From: Gammaproteobacteria bacterium
GTDB taxonomy: Bacteria > Pseudomonadota > Gammaproteobacteria > Burkholderiales > Gallionellaceae
Reading direction: 5' to 3'
Length of the DNA: 57,615 bases
Assembly: GCA_018820925.1 (NCBI GenBank)
Contig: JAHJNJ010000031.1
Location: 1 to 57,615 of the forward strand
Part shown: positions 17,150 through 27,153 of the stretch, piece after piece
Numbering within the stretch: position 1 is the stretch's first letter
How the letters are laid out: each line of letters opens with the position of its first letter
Made by a program: the position numbers and the translations under genes
Notes under the pieces: model-generated
Seen by the model: the letters and a program-made list of their open reading frames with translations, nothing else
The model's database searches: none
Told to the model about the DNA's origin: nothing

Positions 17150-18124
17150 CTAGATGGCCAAACCCGACGCGTCGAATAGTCCCTCAAACAGGACGGAACT
17201 GAGATAACGTTCCCCCGAATCCGGCAGGATCACCACGATGGTCTTGCCCGCATTTTCCGGCTTCTTTGCCAGACGCACCGCAACCGCCACGGCCGCCCCG
17301 CTGGAGATGCCGGAGATGATGCCTTCCTCTCGCGCCAGACGCAGCGCATACAGCACCGCATCTTCATTGCTCACTTGCTCGATGTCGTCCACCAGCGACA
17401 GATCCAGGACGCCCGGCACGAAGCCTGCGCCTATGCCCTGTATTTTGTGCGGCCCCGGTTTGAGTTCCTGGCCCGCGCGTTGCTGCGTCAGCACGGGACT
17501 GGCGGAAGGCTCAACCGCCACCGACCTGATTGCCTTGCCGCGTATTTTCTTGATGTAGCGCGACACGCCGGTGATGGTGCCGCCCGTGCCCACGCCGGAA
17601 ATAAAGATGTCGACCTTGCCGTCGGTGTCGTTCCAGATTTCCGGGCCGGTGGTCTTTTCATGGATAGCCGGATTGGCCGGATTCTCGAACTGCTGCAGCA
17701 GCACGTACTTTGAATCGGAGGCCGCGATTTCCTTGGCTTTGGCAATCGCACCGCTCATGCCTTTCGCGCCTTCGGTCAGCACCAGTTTCGCACCGTAACC
17801 AACCAGCAGCTTGCGCCGCTCGACACTCATGGTTTCGGGCATGGTCAGCGTGAGCGGGATGCCGCGCGCCGCCGCGACAAAGGCCAGCGCGATACCGGTG
17901 TTGCCGCTGGTGGGTTCGACGATCTCCTTGCCCGGCCCGAGCAAACCCTTCTTCGTGGCATCGTCAATCATCGCCACGCCGATGCGGTCTTTCACCGAAT
18001 ACGCCGGATTGCGGCCTTCGATCTTGGCCAGGATGACGGCGTGTGCTCCGTCGGCGATGCGGTTCAGTTTCACGAGCGGCGTATTGCCGATGGACAGCGA
18101 ATTATCTGCAAACTGGTTGGCCAT
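17150..18124 (-). CDS. cysK: Cysteine synthase A
   Basis: 324 residues, PLP-dependent O-acetylserine sulfhydrylase. K45 in [12 protein letters not shown] binds [15 protein letters not shown] is the asparagine/substrate loop. The [15 protein letters not shown] glycine-rich phosphate-binding loop and [15 protein letters not shown] follow. The C-terminal [13 protein letters not shown] is in the position where CysK-type enzymes differ from CysM. It catalyses cysteine formation from O-acetylserine and sulfide in the cytoplasm. The ribosome site AGGTAGAGAG precedes the ATG. There is a 121-bp gap to the next gene upstream, which should hold its promoter. Confidence 0.92.
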   Translation of the reverse strand: MANQFADNSLSIGNTPLVKLNRIADGAHAVILAKIEGRNPAYSVKDRIGVAMIDDATKKGLLGPGKEIVEPTSGNTGIALAFVAAARGIPLTLTMPETMSVERRKLLVGYGAKLVLTEGAKGMSGAIAKAKEIAASDSKYVLLQQFENPANPAIHEKTTGPEIWNDTDGKVDIFISGVGTGGTITGVSRYIKKIRGKAIRSVAVEPSASPVLTQQRAGQELKPGPHKIQGIGAGFVPGVLDLSLVDDIEQVSNEDAVLYALRLAREEGIISGISSGAAVAVAVRLAKKPENAGKTIVVILPDSGERYLSSVLFEGLFDASGLAI

Positions 18125-18245
18125 GACTCTCTACCTGAAATGGATTGACGATGCCGCAAGTCTAACCAAACTGCGGCGCGTTATGAACTGGTCAATTGTT
18201 ATATCCATATAACCGGAAGGAGTCGAGTGCTTATTGCCAACCGGA

Positions 18246-18986
18246 CTATGTCTTTTCCAGAAAACCGCCCGCCCGGAAAGTCAGCACCAGCGTGTCGCGA
18301 TGCCCGCCTTCCGCCGTCGGCTGGATGGGCGTGGATTCATGGATGACTTTCTGGTCGTCCAGCAACAGCAGCGTCCATTTTTCGGTCAGGGTAAAGCGCT
18401 GGCCGTGGCGCCCGTTGAATTCGAAGATGCGGCTTTCGCCGCCGCGAATGTTTTCCCGTCCCGCAAACAGGATGGCGACAAAATCGGTCCCGTCGCGATG
18501 CGCCCCTTCCGGCGTCGGCCGTCCGATGCCGTTGGCGGTATCGATGCGGAACTGGTGCGCCTCCACATGCCAGGGTTGTTCGCCTTTGACCGCGGAACAG
18601 ACTTGGGCGATGGACTGCATCAATTTTGAAAATACGGGTTGCGCCACGATTTCCGCTTTCATCGGCTCGAACATGCGCAACATGCCGCCGTGCAGCGCGT
18701 TGTATTCCAGCGGCTGGTAATGCGCGCGGTGCGCAACCTGCCGGATGTCAGTCCCGCTCACAATGAAACTGGAGTGTCTGCGGCGGCGGTATTTCCCGCT
18801 GTCTTTCAGGAAGTTGTCGGGCGGCAGATCGTCCCAGCCAGGTTTCAGCGCGTCCAGCGCAGACAAAGGGCAATCGAGGAAAGTGGCCAGTCCCGAAGGA
18901 CTTAACACGCCAAAACCCTGGCTTTTTACGGCATCGGCAAGGTGCGAGGGATCGGTATACGTGGGAGAAAGATTTGCAATAGTCAT
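18246..18986 (-). CDS. 2-oxoglutarate/Fe(II) dioxygenase family protein
   Basis: 246 residues from the ATG at 18984-18986; a GTG 10 codons upstream is an alternative, and neither has a strong ribosome site. It matches the bacterial 2OG-Fe dioxygenase family that includes amino-acid hydroxylases such as the Bacillus isoleucine dioxygenase. Iron ligands are readable as H163 and D165 in EGAHRDGTDF and H216 in DQKVIHEST; the Arg binding 2-oxoglutarate is probably in HRDTLVLTFR. QPWHVEAHQFRI is also typical. The substrate is unknown. The gene is divergent from the small GIY-YIG-like protein (216-bp gap) and shows no biosynthetic partners. Confidence 0.78.
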   Translation of the reverse strand: MTIANLSPTYTDPSHLADAVKSQGFGVLSPSGLATFLDCPLSALDALKPGWDDLPPDNFLKDSGKYRRRRHSSFIVSGTDIRQVAHRAHYQPLEYNALHGGMLRMFEPMKAEIVAQPVFSKLMQSIAQVCSAVKGEQPWHVEAHQFRIDTANGIGRPTPEGAHRDGTDFVAILFAGRENIRGGESRIFEFNGRHGQRFTLTEKWTLLLLDDQKVIHESTPIQPTAEGGHRDTLVLTFRAGGFLEKT

Positions 18987-19202
18987 GGTCGGTTGGTCGC
19001 GGAATTTGGTACACACGACCTTGAATATCAGCGCTGCGTCGTGCGGCCCGTACTATAAATCACCGCAGGCCTTTGGCGCCTGACTTCTTTCTGTAATCCG
19101 GAGAATGGCTGCGCCTGCCATTCATTCGCAGGCGATTCGAATTACAATCTGCCCGCCAATATTTTCACCCGACCCGGGGCAAATCCACTCACCGGAACAA
19201 TC

Positions 19203-19529
19203 ATGGGACGCCGCAAACACTACCACGTCTATGTGATCGAACTGTCGAAAGACGTGCTGCACGAAGGCCGCTTCAAACGCTGCAATCCCGGCTACATCCC
19301 CGGCAAACCCTGCGTCTATGTCGGCATGACAGGGCTGGATCCCGACCTGCGCTTCGACAAACACAAGGCCGGCATCCAGTCCAATCGCTATGTCAAGGAA
19401 TACGGTCTGCGCCTGTTGCCGGATCTGTACGAGGCCTTTAACCCGATGTCCTATGACGAAGCCTGCGACAAGGAAGTAGAAATAGGCATTGATCTGCGTG
19501 AGGCCGGATTTGGCGTCTGGCAGGCCTGA
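19203..19529 (+). CDS. Small GIY-YIG-like protein
   Basis: 108 residues. The fold signature of GIY-YIG nucleases is recognisable: HYHVYVIEL as the first strand, CVYVGMTGLDP as the second (YVGMT replacing YIG), then a helix with RFDKHKAG and a late Glu-rich helix (DEACDKEVEIGIDLREAG) that could supply the metal-binding Glu. Standalone proteins of this type are common and mostly uncharacterised. Whether it cuts DNA cannot be told. A stem of 8 bp (19524-19544) overlaps the stop codon. Confidence 0.65.
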   Translation: MGRRKHYHVYVIELSKDVLHEGRFKRCNPGYIPGKPCVYVGMTGLDPDLRFDKHKAGIQSNRYVKEYGLRLLPDLYEAFNPMSYDEACDKEVEIGIDLREAGFGVWQA

Positions 19530-19544
19530 CCGGACAGGTCAGGC
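19524..19544 (+). terminator. Hairpin at the end of the GIY-YIG-like gene
   Basis: GCCTGACC/GGTCAGGC form an 8-bp stem with a 5-nt loop around the stop. No T run follows, so it may protect the mRNA 3' end rather than terminate. Confidence 0.4.
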
Positions 19545-19819
19545 GCACACCACTCAAGGGAATGGAGGAAACCTTCCCTTATCAGGTCACACTTTTCCTG
19601 TGGCGGCAGTCGACAGATTGATGAGAGGTCATGTACGGGGGCCATGCTGAACATCATCCCTATCCCCGGTTGGCGACCACTATAACAACAGGAAGTTTCG
19701 AAAAGAAAACGATTTGGGCGTACATTCAGATACGCACGGAACTCGCGCAGCGATTTCGCATCAGATCAAATGCAGGAACAAGCGGCGCGCAAGAACACAC
19801 AATAAGAAGGAGCTTAAAG
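19545..19819. other. Upstream region of the pgl-gnd-zwf operon
   Basis: About 275 bp with no recognisable gene. It must hold the promoter of the pentose phosphate operon. I could not place convincing -35/-10 boxes. Confidence 0.4.
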
Positions 19820-19906
19820 ATGAATAGTCTCCGCAAGCTGCATCGTATCCCCCCTGGTCGCATGTGCAATGCTGCCCAGCTTCAGCAGCGAAATGAAACC
19901 TCCTGA
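19820..19906 (+). CDS. Putative 28-residue leader ORF overlapping pgl
   Basis: An ATG at 19820 has a strong ribosome site (AAGAAGGAG, 6-nt spacing), the best in this region. It encodes MNSLRKLHRIPPGRMC... (28 residues), basic, ending at TGA 19904-19906. The likely pgl ATG (19893) lies inside it in another frame with a weak ribosome site. The arrangement suggests that pgl is translated by coupling to this leader. It may also be a fortuitous ORF. Confidence 0.4.
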   Translation: MNSLRKLHRIPPGRMCNAAQLQQRNETS

Positions 19907-20705
19907 CCGAAAAAATCAGCAACGCCACACGGCAACGGAGCGGGCGACTCGCATACCGAATCGCGCAGATTCGGAACTGTATCGCTGGCATGCCGTCAGC
20001 GATGTACATGAATTACAAGGCGCGGCGATTTCAGCGCTTCTCGCGAATGCTGCACAGGCAATACGGGAACGCGGCCAATTTCATATCGTGCTGGCGGGCG
20101 GCAAGACACCGCGTGAAATCTATCATGCCCTGGGCACAGCCAAAACGGATTGGTCGGCGTGGCACATCTACTTCGGCGACGAACGCTGCCTGCCGCCGCA
20201 CGATCCGGCGCGCAACTCGCGCATGGCCCGTGAAGTCTGGCTCAACAACGTACCGATTCCGGCGCAGCAGTTGCATGTGATTGCGGGCGAACTGGGCGCG
20301 CATGAAGCGGCGCGACAGTATGCCGCAGTGCTTGGCGCAGTCGGCGACTTCGACCTGGTGCTGCTCGGACTGGGCGAGGATGGGCACACGGCAAGCCTTT
20401 TCCCCGGTCATGAATGGGGAAGCGCGCCGGACGCGCCGGATACGCTGGCAGTGTTCGATGCCCCCAAGCCGCCGCCGCAGCGCGTATCACTGAGTGCGGC
20501 GCGCCTGAGCCGCGCACGGCAAGTGATCTTTCTGGTCAGCGGTGAATCCAAACTCAGGGCGGTGGGGACATGGCGCGCAGGCGCAGATATTCCGGCACGG
20601 GCGATCAGGCCCGCAGCAGGAGTGGATGTGCTGCTTGAATCCGCACTGCTGAACCCGTTGCCGGTAACCGGACAAAAAGGAGACAGCAAATGCAACTCGG
20701 CATGA
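19893..20705 (+). CDS. pgl: 6-phosphogluconolactonase
   Basis: 270 residues from the ATG at 19893; an in-frame ATG at 19869 is also possible. The DevB/SOL-type lactonase hydrolyses 6-phosphogluconolactone, step two of the oxidative pentose phosphate pathway. Motifs: [15 protein letters not shown] near the N-terminus, [23 protein letters not shown] in the middle and [19 protein letters not shown], the family signature with the catalytic His. The N-terminal 30 residues are polar and probably not part of the fold. The stop overlaps the gnd start by 16 nt, so pgl, gnd and zwf are likely one operon with coupled translation. Confidence 0.9.
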   Translation: MKPPDRKNQQRHTATERATRIPNRADSELYRWHAVSDVHELQGAAISALLANAAQAIRERGQFHIVLAGGKTPREIYHALGTAKTDWSAWHIYFGDERCLPPHDPARNSRMAREVWLNNVPIPAQQLHVIAGELGAHEAARQYAAVLGAVGDFDLVLLGLGEDGHTASLFPGHEWGSAPDAPDTLAVFDAPKPPPQRVSLSAARLSRARQVIFLVSGESKLRAVGTWRAGADIPARAIRPAAGVDVLLESALLNPLPVTGQKGDSKCNSA

Positions 20706-21709
20706 TCGGATTGGGAAGAATGGGCGCCAGCCTGGTGCGGCGTCTGAGCAAGGATGGTCACGACTGCGTCGTTTACGACATGAATGCCGCCGCCGTGCAG
20801 AAACTTGCGAGCAGCAACATACAGGGTGCTACCTCCATGGATGAATTGGTGACCAAGTTATCCAGGCCCCGTGCAGTCTGGGTGATGGTGCCCGCTGCGG
20901 TGACGGGAAAAACCATCGAGGATCTGGCCTCGCGCCTGGCTGCCGGCGACATCATCATCGACGGCGGCAACAGCTATTACCGCGACGACATCCTCAGGGC
21001 GAAAGCGCTCAAAGCCAAAGGTATCCACTACATCGATTGCGGCACCAGCGGCGGCGTGTTCGGTGAGGAGCGCGGCTTCTGCCTGATGATCGGCGGCGAA
21101 AAACAAATCGTGAAACAGCTGGAGCCAATTTTCAGAACCATCGCGCCGGGCGTCGACGCCGCAGCACGCACCCCGGGCAGGCAGGGCGATCCCTCTGCGG
21201 CAGAACAGGGCTACCTGCATTGCGGTCCGAGCGGCGCGGGCCACTTCGTCAAGATGGTGCACAACGGCATCGAGTACGGCCTCATGGCCGCGTACGCCGA
21301 AGGCATGAACATCCTGCACAACGCCAATGCAGGCAATCGTCCCCGCGAAAGCGATGCCGAAACCACGCCGCTGCGCGAGCCCGAGTTTTATCAATATGAG
21401 TTTGACCTGCCGCAGATCGCGGAAGTCTGGCGCCGCGGCAGTGTGGTGGCGTCATGGCTGCTCGACCTGACGGCGGAGGCACTGGTCGAGGACGCGAACC
21501 TCAGCGGTTTCTCCGGGCGCGTGTCGGATTCGGGTGAAGGACGCTGGACGGCCATGGCCGCCATCGACGAGGGCGTGCCCGCACCGGTCATCAGTGCCGC
21601 GCTATTCGGGCGCTTTGCCTCGCGCGGCGATGCCGACTATGCCGACCGCCTGCTGTCCGCGATGCGCAAGCAGTTCGGCGGCCACAATGAAAAAAAGAAC
21701 GGGGGCTGA
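20690..21709 (+). CDS. gnd: 6-phosphogluconate dehydrogenase, short type
   Basis: 339 residues, the short decarboxylating form (full-length enzymes have about 470). It oxidises 6-phosphogluconate to ribulose 5-phosphate. The nucleotide-binding motif GLGRMG is at residues 7-12, and the second strand ends VVYDMN: an acidic Asp there suggests NAD rather than NADP preference (inference). The substrate site is [31 protein letters not shown], and the catalytic helix [18 protein letters not shown] with Lys and His. Ends are tight: the start lies within pgl and zwf begins 1 nt after the stop. Confidence 0.92.
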   Translation: MQLGMIGLGRMGASLVRRLSKDGHDCVVYDMNAAAVQKLASSNIQGATSMDELVTKLSRPRAVWVMVPAAVTGKTIEDLASRLAAGDIIIDGGNSYYRDDILRAKALKAKGIHYIDCGTSGGVFGEERGFCLMIGGEKQIVKQLEPIFRTIAPGVDAAARTPGRQGDPSAAEQGYLHCGPSGAGHFVKMVHNGIEYGLMAAYAEGMNILHNANAGNRPRESDAETTPLREPEFYQYEFDLPQIAEVWRRGSVVASWLLDLTAEALVEDANLSGFSGRVSDSGEGRWTAMAAIDEGVPAPVISAALFGRFASRGDADYADRLLSAMRKQFGGHNEKKNGG

Positions 21710-21710
21710 G

Positions 21711-23129
21711 ATGGACTATAAACATATCCGCACAGCACCGGCCGATGCTCTGGTGATTTTCGGCGTGACCGGCGACCTCGCCCACAAGATGATTTTTCCG
21801 GCACTGTACGCGATGGTCAAGCGCGGCCTGCTCGATGTGCCGGTGATCGGCGTCGCTTCTTCAAAGTGGACGCTGGCACAACTGCGCAAACGGGTGCGCG
21901 ACAGCATCCGCCAGACCGGCAGGATCGATGACCGGGCCGCCCTCGATCACCTGCTTTCACTGCTGCAGTATGTTTCCGGCGATTACAACGACCCGGGCAC
22001 ATTCGACGCAGTCAAACAAACACTGGGCAAAGCCAAACGTCCGGCACACTATCTCGCCATTCCGCCTGCGCTGTTCGCCACGGTGATCCGGAACCTGGGG
22101 ACATCGGGTCTGGCCAAGCAGGCGCGTGTCATCGTCGAAAAACCGTTCGGCCGCGATCTGGCTTCGGCGCGCGAGCTCAATCGCGTCGCGCTGTCGGTGT
22201 TCGCGGAAGAGGCGATTTTCCGCATCGATCACTATCTCGGAAAAGAGTCGATCATGAATATCCTCTATTTCCGTTTTGCCAATTCCTTCCTCGAACCGAT
22301 CTGGAACCGCGACAACGTGGCCAGCGTGCAGATCACGCTGGCCGAGGATTTTGGCGTGAAAGGCCGTGGTTCCTTTTACGAAAGTGCCGGATGCCTGCGC
22401 GACGTCATTCAGAACCACTTGTTCCAGGTCGTCGCGTTGCTGGCCATGGAACCGCCCGCATATCAAAGCTTCGCTGCCGTACACAGCGAGAAGGCCAAGG
22501 TGTTCCAGGCCATGCGGCCGCTGGTGCCGGACGACGTGGTGCGCGGCCAGTACAGCGGTTACCGCAGGGAACCCGGTGTGGCGAAGAAATCGGATGTCGA
22601 GACTTTCTGCGCCCTGCGCCTGTTCATCGACTCCTGGCGCTGGGCCGGCGTACCGTGGTATCTGCGTTCCGGAAAATATCTGGCGTCAACCGCGGCCGAG
22701 GTGCTGGTGGAATTGAAGGCGCCGCCGCAAAGACTGTTCGACGATTCGGCTCCTGTTGAGGGGCGCACCAATTATCTGCGCTTCCGCCTTTCCCCCAATT
22801 CCGCCATCGCGCTTGCCGCGCGCGTCAAATGCGACGGCAAGGCATTCGTCGGCGAGCAACGCGAACTCCTTTTGCTGGATGAACATGACGGAGCGGAGAC
22901 GCCGTATGAACGGCTGTTGAGCGATGCCATGGCCGGCGACGGTGCGCTGTTTACCCGCGAGGACGCAGTCGAGGCTGCCTGGGCAGTCGTCGATCCGGTG
23001 CTTGCCCGGCATCAACCGGTGCTGCCCTACAAACCGGGAAGCTGGGGGCCGAAGCAGGCCGACGCGCTGATTGCCGCAGATGGCCGCTGGCACAACCCGA
23101 TTGGCGCAAAGAAGGCAACATGGGACTGA
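21711..23129 (+). CDS. zwf: Glucose-6-phosphate 1-dehydrogenase
   Basis: 472 residues from the ATG at 21711, right after the gnd stop; the upstream in-frame extension runs through gnd and is not real. It oxidises glucose 6-phosphate to the lactone. The NADP-binding motif is [10 protein letters not shown]; the active-site signature RIDHYLGKE is intact; [13 protein letters not shown] precedes it. [12 protein letters not shown] follows, with the substrate-contact Lys. The order pgl-gnd-zwf runs against the pathway order, with zwf last of the three. Its end overlaps the GH15 gene by 10 nt. Confidence 0.95.
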   Translation: MDYKHIRTAPADALVIFGVTGDLAHKMIFPALYAMVKRGLLDVPVIGVASSKWTLAQLRKRVRDSIRQTGRIDDRAALDHLLSLLQYVSGDYNDPGTFDAVKQTLGKAKRPAHYLAIPPALFATVIRNLGTSGLAKQARVIVEKPFGRDLASARELNRVALSVFAEEAIFRIDHYLGKESIMNILYFRFANSFLEPIWNRDNVASVQITLAEDFGVKGRGSFYESAGCLRDVIQNHLFQVVALLAMEPPAYQSFAAVHSEKAKVFQAMRPLVPDDVVRGQYSGYRREPGVAKKSDVETFCALRLFIDSWRWAGVPWYLRSGKYLASTAAEVLVELKAPPQRLFDDSAPVEGRTNYLRFRLSPNSAIALAARVKCDGKAFVGEQRELLLLDEHDGAETPYERLLSDAMAGDGALFTREDAVEAAWAVVDPVLARHQPVLPYKPGSWGPKQADALIAADGRWHNPIGAKKATWD

Positions 23130-25501
23130 ATATTGAAGCTGAACCAAAGACCAACGCGGACGCGCCCGGCGGTCCGGGCATCCCGCCCACCTGGTGCAGC
23201 AGCGCCAAGGAGATCGTCGGCTGTTCCCTGGGTCCTTCGCGCCTGTGGTTCACGATAGGCGGCGGCATTGTCAATGAAGTTTTTTATCCGCGCGTCGATA
23301 TTCCGCAGATCCGCGATCTCGGCTTCATCGTGGCCGACGATCAGGGATTCTGGGTGGAAGTAAAGCGCATGGACAGCCACAAGCTGGTATGGGCGGCACA
23401 GGGCGTTCCGGCACTGGAGATCGTTCATCAGCATGCACGTTTCACCTTGCGTTTGCGTATCGCACCCGATCATCACCGCGACGTGTTGCTGGTTGACATC
23501 AAGCTTGAGGGCGAACCGGGTCTGCGTCCATATGCGCTGCTCGCACCGCATCTGGGCAGCAGCGGCCATGACAATCAGGCTGAAGTGTGCAGCTATCGCA
23601 ATCGCCGCATGCTTTGGGCGGAACAAGGTCCGTTCGGTCTTGCGCTCGCCGCAGTTGACAACAGACAGCAAGATGCCTGGGGACGCGCCAGCGCAGGATA
23701 TGTCGGTGCCAGCGACAGTTGGCAGGATTTTTCTCAACACGGCAGGATGGAATGGCAATATTCGCGCGCCGGCCCCGGCAATGTGTCGTTGACGGGAGAA
23801 CTTCCCCGGCACGCAACACTCGCCCTCGGTTTTGCAAGCAGCAAGGAATCGGCCGCCACGCTGGCCATCTCCGCCCTGATGCAACCGTTCAATGAACCCT
23901 GGCAACGACTGCTCGACGCTTGGTCGGACTGGCACCGCTGCTGCGTTGAGCAGCACGAGTTCCAGAATGATATTCCGGACGCGCTGCGCGAACAGTACTT
24001 CACATCGGCCATGGTGTTGCGCGTCCATCAGGACAAAATTTATCCCGGCGCGATGGTGGCCAGCCTCAGTATTCCGTGGGGCAATACCCGCGACGAACGC
24101 GGCGGCTACCATCTCGTGTGGCCGCGCGACCTGGTGGAAAGCGCAGGTGCCCTGTTGGCGCTCGGTGCCGAAGATGAAGCGCGCGACATTCTGCGCTACC
24201 TCATCGCCACCCAGCATGCCGACGGGCACTGGTACCAGAACCAGTGGCTGGGGGGCAAGGCTTACTGGCAGGGCGTGCAACTCGACGAAGTCGCGTTTCC
24301 CGTGCTGCTCGCGGCACGCCTGGCGGAACGGAATGCGCTGCAAGGCATAGAGGTCGCCGACATGATCAGACGGGCCGTCGGATTCATCGCGCGCACCGGC
24401 CCCATCAGCCAGCAGGATCGCTGGGAAGAAGATACCGGGATCAACACGTTCACATTGTCGGTATGTATCGCCGCGCTGGTTGCGGGGGCCGCATGGCTGG
24501 AAGACGGAACGCGCGAATTCGTTCTGGACCTCGCGGATTACTGGAACGCGCATATCGAAGACTGGACTGTGGTTTACGACACGGAACTTGCCCGGCGCTT
24601 GGGTGTGCATGGCTACTACATCCGCAATGCGCCTTCGGAGCGAGACATCAATCCGCGCGCGCTGCTCGACGTGCTGCCGATCAAGAATCGCGCCGATGCA
24701 CCGGTTTTGACCGCTGCGGAACAGGTGGGTATCGATTTTCTGCAACTGGTGCGCTTCGGCCTGCGCCGGGCTGACGATCCGTTGATCCTCGACAGCATTC
24801 GTGTCGTCGATGAACTGCTGAAAGTGGATACCCCGAACGGGCCATCCTGGCATCGCTACAACGGCGACGGCTATGGCGAACATGACGACGGGACGCCGTT
24901 CGACGGTGCGGGACAGGGGCGCGTCTGGCCCTTGCTGACCGGGGAACGGGGTCACTATGAACTTGCCGCCGGGAAAGATCCCCTGCCTTATCTGCAAGCG
25001 ATGGTTGCAATGAGCGGCACTGGCGGAATGATCCCGGAACAGGTGTGGGACAGCGCACCCATCCCGGCCAAAGGACTCTTTCCGGGCTGTCCCAGCGGCT
25101 CCGCCATGCCTCTGGTTTGGGCACACGCCGAATACATCAAGCTGCTGTTCTCGCGCCAGCTTGGCCGTCCCTGCGATCAACCCGCTGCAACCTCGCAACG
25201 TTATAAGGGGGAGCGCCCCATCATCAAGCACGCCATCTGGTTGCCGCAGGATCAGATTCCGAAAATCGGCGGCGGACAGACCCTGTTCATCGCGCTGTAT
25301 GAACCAGGCGTCATTCACTGGAGCAGCGACGGCTGGCAATCGGCCTGGGACAGCGCAACCCGTGACACCGGCCTCGGATTGCACTTGGTCGAACTGGATA
25401 CGCAGGCGTTGCGCTCCGGTCAAATCGATTTCACGACCCGGCGTGCAGCTACCGGTGAATGGCTGGGCCGTAACTACACGATTGAAATAACAAACAGTTG
25501 A
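23120..25501 (+). CDS. Glycoside hydrolase family 15 (glucoamylase/glucodextranase type)
   Basis: 793 residues. An N-terminal beta-sandwich (about 1-270) precedes the (alpha/alpha)6 barrel (about 285-680), and a further beta domain (about 690-793) closes the protein, the layout of bacterial glucoamylases and glucodextranases. The catalytic pair is readable: E437 in [11 protein letters not shown] (general acid) and E640 in [10 protein letters not shown] (general base). [17 protein letters not shown] is typical of the family. No signal peptide is visible, so the enzyme should be cytoplasmic and could release glucose from glycogen-like or other alpha-glucans. The ATG lies inside zwf, which ties it to the pentose phosphate operon. 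Confidence 0.88.
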   Translation: MGLNIEAEPKTNADAPGGPGIPPTWCSSAKEIVGCSLGPSRLWFTIGGGIVNEVFYPRVDIPQIRDLGFIVADDQGFWVEVKRMDSHKLVWAAQGVPALEIVHQHARFTLRLRIAPDHHRDVLLVDIKLEGEPGLRPYALLAPHLGSSGHDNQAEVCSYRNRRMLWAEQGPFGLALAAVDNRQQDAWGRASAGYVGASDSWQDFSQHGRMEWQYSRAGPGNVSLTGELPRHATLALGFASSKESAATLAISALMQPFNEPWQRLLDAWSDWHRCCVEQHEFQNDIPDALREQYFTSAMVLRVHQDKIYPGAMVASLSIPWGNTRDERGGYHLVWPRDLVESAGALLALGAEDEARDILRYLIATQHADGHWYQNQWLGGKAYWQGVQLDEVAFPVLLAARLAERNALQGIEVADMIRRAVGFIARTGPISQQDRWEEDTGINTFTLSVCIAALVAGAAWLEDGTREFVLDLADYWNAHIEDWTVVYDTELARRLGVHGYYIRNAPSERDINPRALLDVLPIKNRADAPVLTAAEQVGIDFLQLVRFGLRRADDPLILDSIRVVDELLKVDTPNGPSWHRYNGDGYGEHDDGTPFDGAGQGRVWPLLTGERGHYELAAGKDPLPYLQAMVAMSGTGGMIPEQVWDSAPIPAKGLFPGCPSGSAMPLVWAHAEYIKLLFSRQLGRPCDQPAATSQRYKGERPIIKHAIWLPQDQIPKIGGGQTLFIALYEPGVIHWSSDGWQSAWDSATRDTGLGLHLVELDTQALRSGQIDFTTRRAATGEWLGRNYTIEITNS

Positions 25502-25545
25502 TCAGGGAATTCGCGGCTTTGCGCCGCATTCGAAAGGAGATCACC

Positions 25546-26082
25546 ATGAAAATGCATGCCAATCATTTTGTCGGGGCGGTATTCGACAAGGCGGACAATG
25601 CCCGCGCCCTGGTAGAAGAGATGATCAAACACAATTTCCCGATGGATCAGGTATCCATCCTGCACAAGGCCGGAGGACAAGGCGACGACTTTCTCGGCAT
25701 CGTGTACTCCAACGAAAAGGAACGTTTCAAAGTCTGGGGCGAACAAGGTGCGCTATGGGGCTCGCTGGGCGGGCTGCTGGCAGGTGCCGCCGGTCTGCTG
25801 CTGCTGCCCGGAATCGGCCCCGTGCTCATTGCCGGCCCACTGATCGATGCCATCGCCGGTGCGGCGGTCGGTGCCGGTCTGATGACGGCCGGCGCAGCGG
25901 CAACTCACCTGACCTTTGCGCTGCGTCGTATTGGCATTCCGGAGGACAAGCTCGAGACGCTGCATCAGGCGGTCATGGATGGCAAAACGCTGGTACTGAT
26001 GCATTGTGGCAATGACGATCCCGAATTCTGGCGCCAGCGTCTGGCATGGAAAGGTGCCAATCCGGTGTTCAGCCTGCCTTAA
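25546..26082 (+). CDS. DUF1269-like membrane protein
   Basis: 178 residues from the ATG at 25546 with GAAAGGAG 6 nt upstream; an earlier in-frame start overlaps the GH15 stop. The first 60 residues form a small alpha/beta ferredoxin-like part (FVGAVFDKADNARALVEEMIKHNF). A glycine-rich hydrophobic stretch (about 78-125) gives two membrane segments (LGGLLAGAAGLLLLPGIG and further on DAIAGAAVGAGLMTAGAA), and the tail (LRRIGIPEDKLETLHQAV) is soluble. The layout matches DUF1269 and general-stress (17M-type) proteins of unknown job. It probably ends the pgl-gnd-zwf operon. Confidence 0.65.
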   Translation: MKMHANHFVGAVFDKADNARALVEEMIKHNFPMDQVSILHKAGGQGDDFLGIVYSNEKERFKVWGEQGALWGSLGGLLAGAAGLLLLPGIGPVLIAGPLIDAIAGAAVGAGLMTAGAAATHLTFALRRIGIPEDKLETLHQAVMDGKTLVLMHCGNDDPEFWRQRLAWKGANPVFSLP

Positions 26083-26131
26083 AAAAGGCAAGTGCCAATT
26101 GTTGCAATCGCAGCTATCCGGATTAAGGATT

Positions 26132-26419
26132 TCATTTCCACATGACGTCGCGCTGTTCTTTTGCCGCAGCCGACAACAGGTTGATCAGGGGCAGCGCACG
26201 ATGCGCAAGGCTCACCGCATCATCCTTGTCCCCGGTTGGCTGTGCGCCTTTTCCCGCATTGATGGCGGCGGTTAACCGCTCCAGTGCCGCGGGCACATCT
26301 TCAGCCCGAATGGCGCTCGGTACGGTTCCGCTGTGTCCCGTCATTTTCAGCAGGGCAACTGCCACATCGCCGAACATGGTGATGTCGGCATAAGCTTTGG
26401 TGGTAAATGTCACAAGCAT
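26132..26419 (-). CDS. DUF1840-family protein
   Basis: 95 residues. It begins MLVTFTTKAYADITMFGDVA, the hallmark N-terminus of DUF1840, continues through VPAALERLTAAINAGK and ends with LPLINLLSAAAKEQRDVMWK. The family is small, cytoplasmic and uncharacterised, and common in betaproteobacteria. It has a fair ribosome site (CAGAGGAA). It sits downstream of a truncated dehydrogenase on the same strand. Confidence 0.75.
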   Translation of the reverse strand: MLVTFTTKAYADITMFGDVAVALLKMTGHSGTVPSAIRAEDVPAALERLTAAINAGKGAQPTGDKDDAVSLAHRALPLINLLSAAAKEQRDVMWK

Positions 26420-26438
26420 AAATTCCTCTGCGGTTTGG

Positions 26439-26696
26439 TTAATGGGTGTCTGTCGGTGCCATCCGCCTCAGGGATAATCCTGGCGTGTCTGACGCATCAC
26501 CCGCCACACCCGCAAATGCCGCCCCCAGTTCCGGTTCGAGCGCCCGAAGTTTTTCCGCGTTGCGGCCATTGCCGACGACACCATAGCCACTGGCTGCGAA
26601 TTTCCTCGCCGTCGCCTCCCCGATGCCCGAAGTTGCACCGGTAATGATGGCAATACGGGAATAGCGATCAGACTCAAGCGATTTCTCATTGCGCAT
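26439..26696 (-). pseudogene. Short-chain dehydrogenase, N-terminal fragment
   Basis: 85 residues from the ATG at 26694-26696 with AAAGGAG upstream. The cofactor motif TGATSGIGEATARKFAASGYGVVGNGRN is intact, but SDR enzymes have about 250 residues with a YxxxK active site, and this frame ends shortly after VAGDASD. The last residues (TPGLSLRRMAPTDTH) do not look like SDR sequence. The rest of the gene is not found before the DUF1840 gene begins, so a deletion is likely. The ribosome site and frame remain intact, so the fragment may still be translated. Confidence 0.65.
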
Positions 26697-27153
26697 GCTG
26701 TTTCTCCTTTGCAAAGTGGATGAATGCCAAACTCTGACAGTGCCCGGTGCGGATTATTTCTTTAACACCCTGCGGAATATAGGCTTTACGCCGCCACTCC
26801 GGGAGATTGCTACACCTCCTGCTTTCTTGATACCGCACGTCGGAATCCGCTTACCTTCCAAACGGCTGAAACATGCGAAAACTTGCCACCGGCATCATTT
26901 CAATAGACAGGAATTCGATGTTACCTGATTGTTTAATCACGACTTTGGTTAACCTCGCCGCAATTATCCAATTCTTGTATTGCCCGGTTCCGAGTCATGC
27001 TTTTAGCCGGATGGGCTATTGACAACCACCCACCCGGAAAGGTTATTGTCACTCCCGTCGCACCCCCCCTCTGGGTATGCAATGACCGTTCGGATGCTGA
27101 AGCACTAAAAGTAACCGTGCGGGTTTGTCCAAATCAATCAATCCGGAAATCTT
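26697..27153. other. Intergenic region upstream of the small barrel genes
   Basis: About 457 bp, visibly more AT-rich than its surroundings. No recognisable gene on either strand. A TTGACA at 27019-27024, with the weak TTATTG box at 27043-27048 18 bp later, could be a promoter for the barrel genes. Confidence 0.4.

Noticed and set aside
18125-18245. Riboswitch or leader upstream of cysK
   Set aside because: No conserved riboswitch core could be recognised in this short gap.
23027-25423. Very long open frame on the minus strand opposite the GH15 gene
   Set aside because: Its product has no recognisable motif and mirrors the GC-biased codons of the glucoamylase, whose catalytic motifs are all present on the plus strand.
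26689-26928. Small plus-strand open frame upstream of the barrel genes
   Set aside because: No ribosome site, odd composition, and no recognisable domain.
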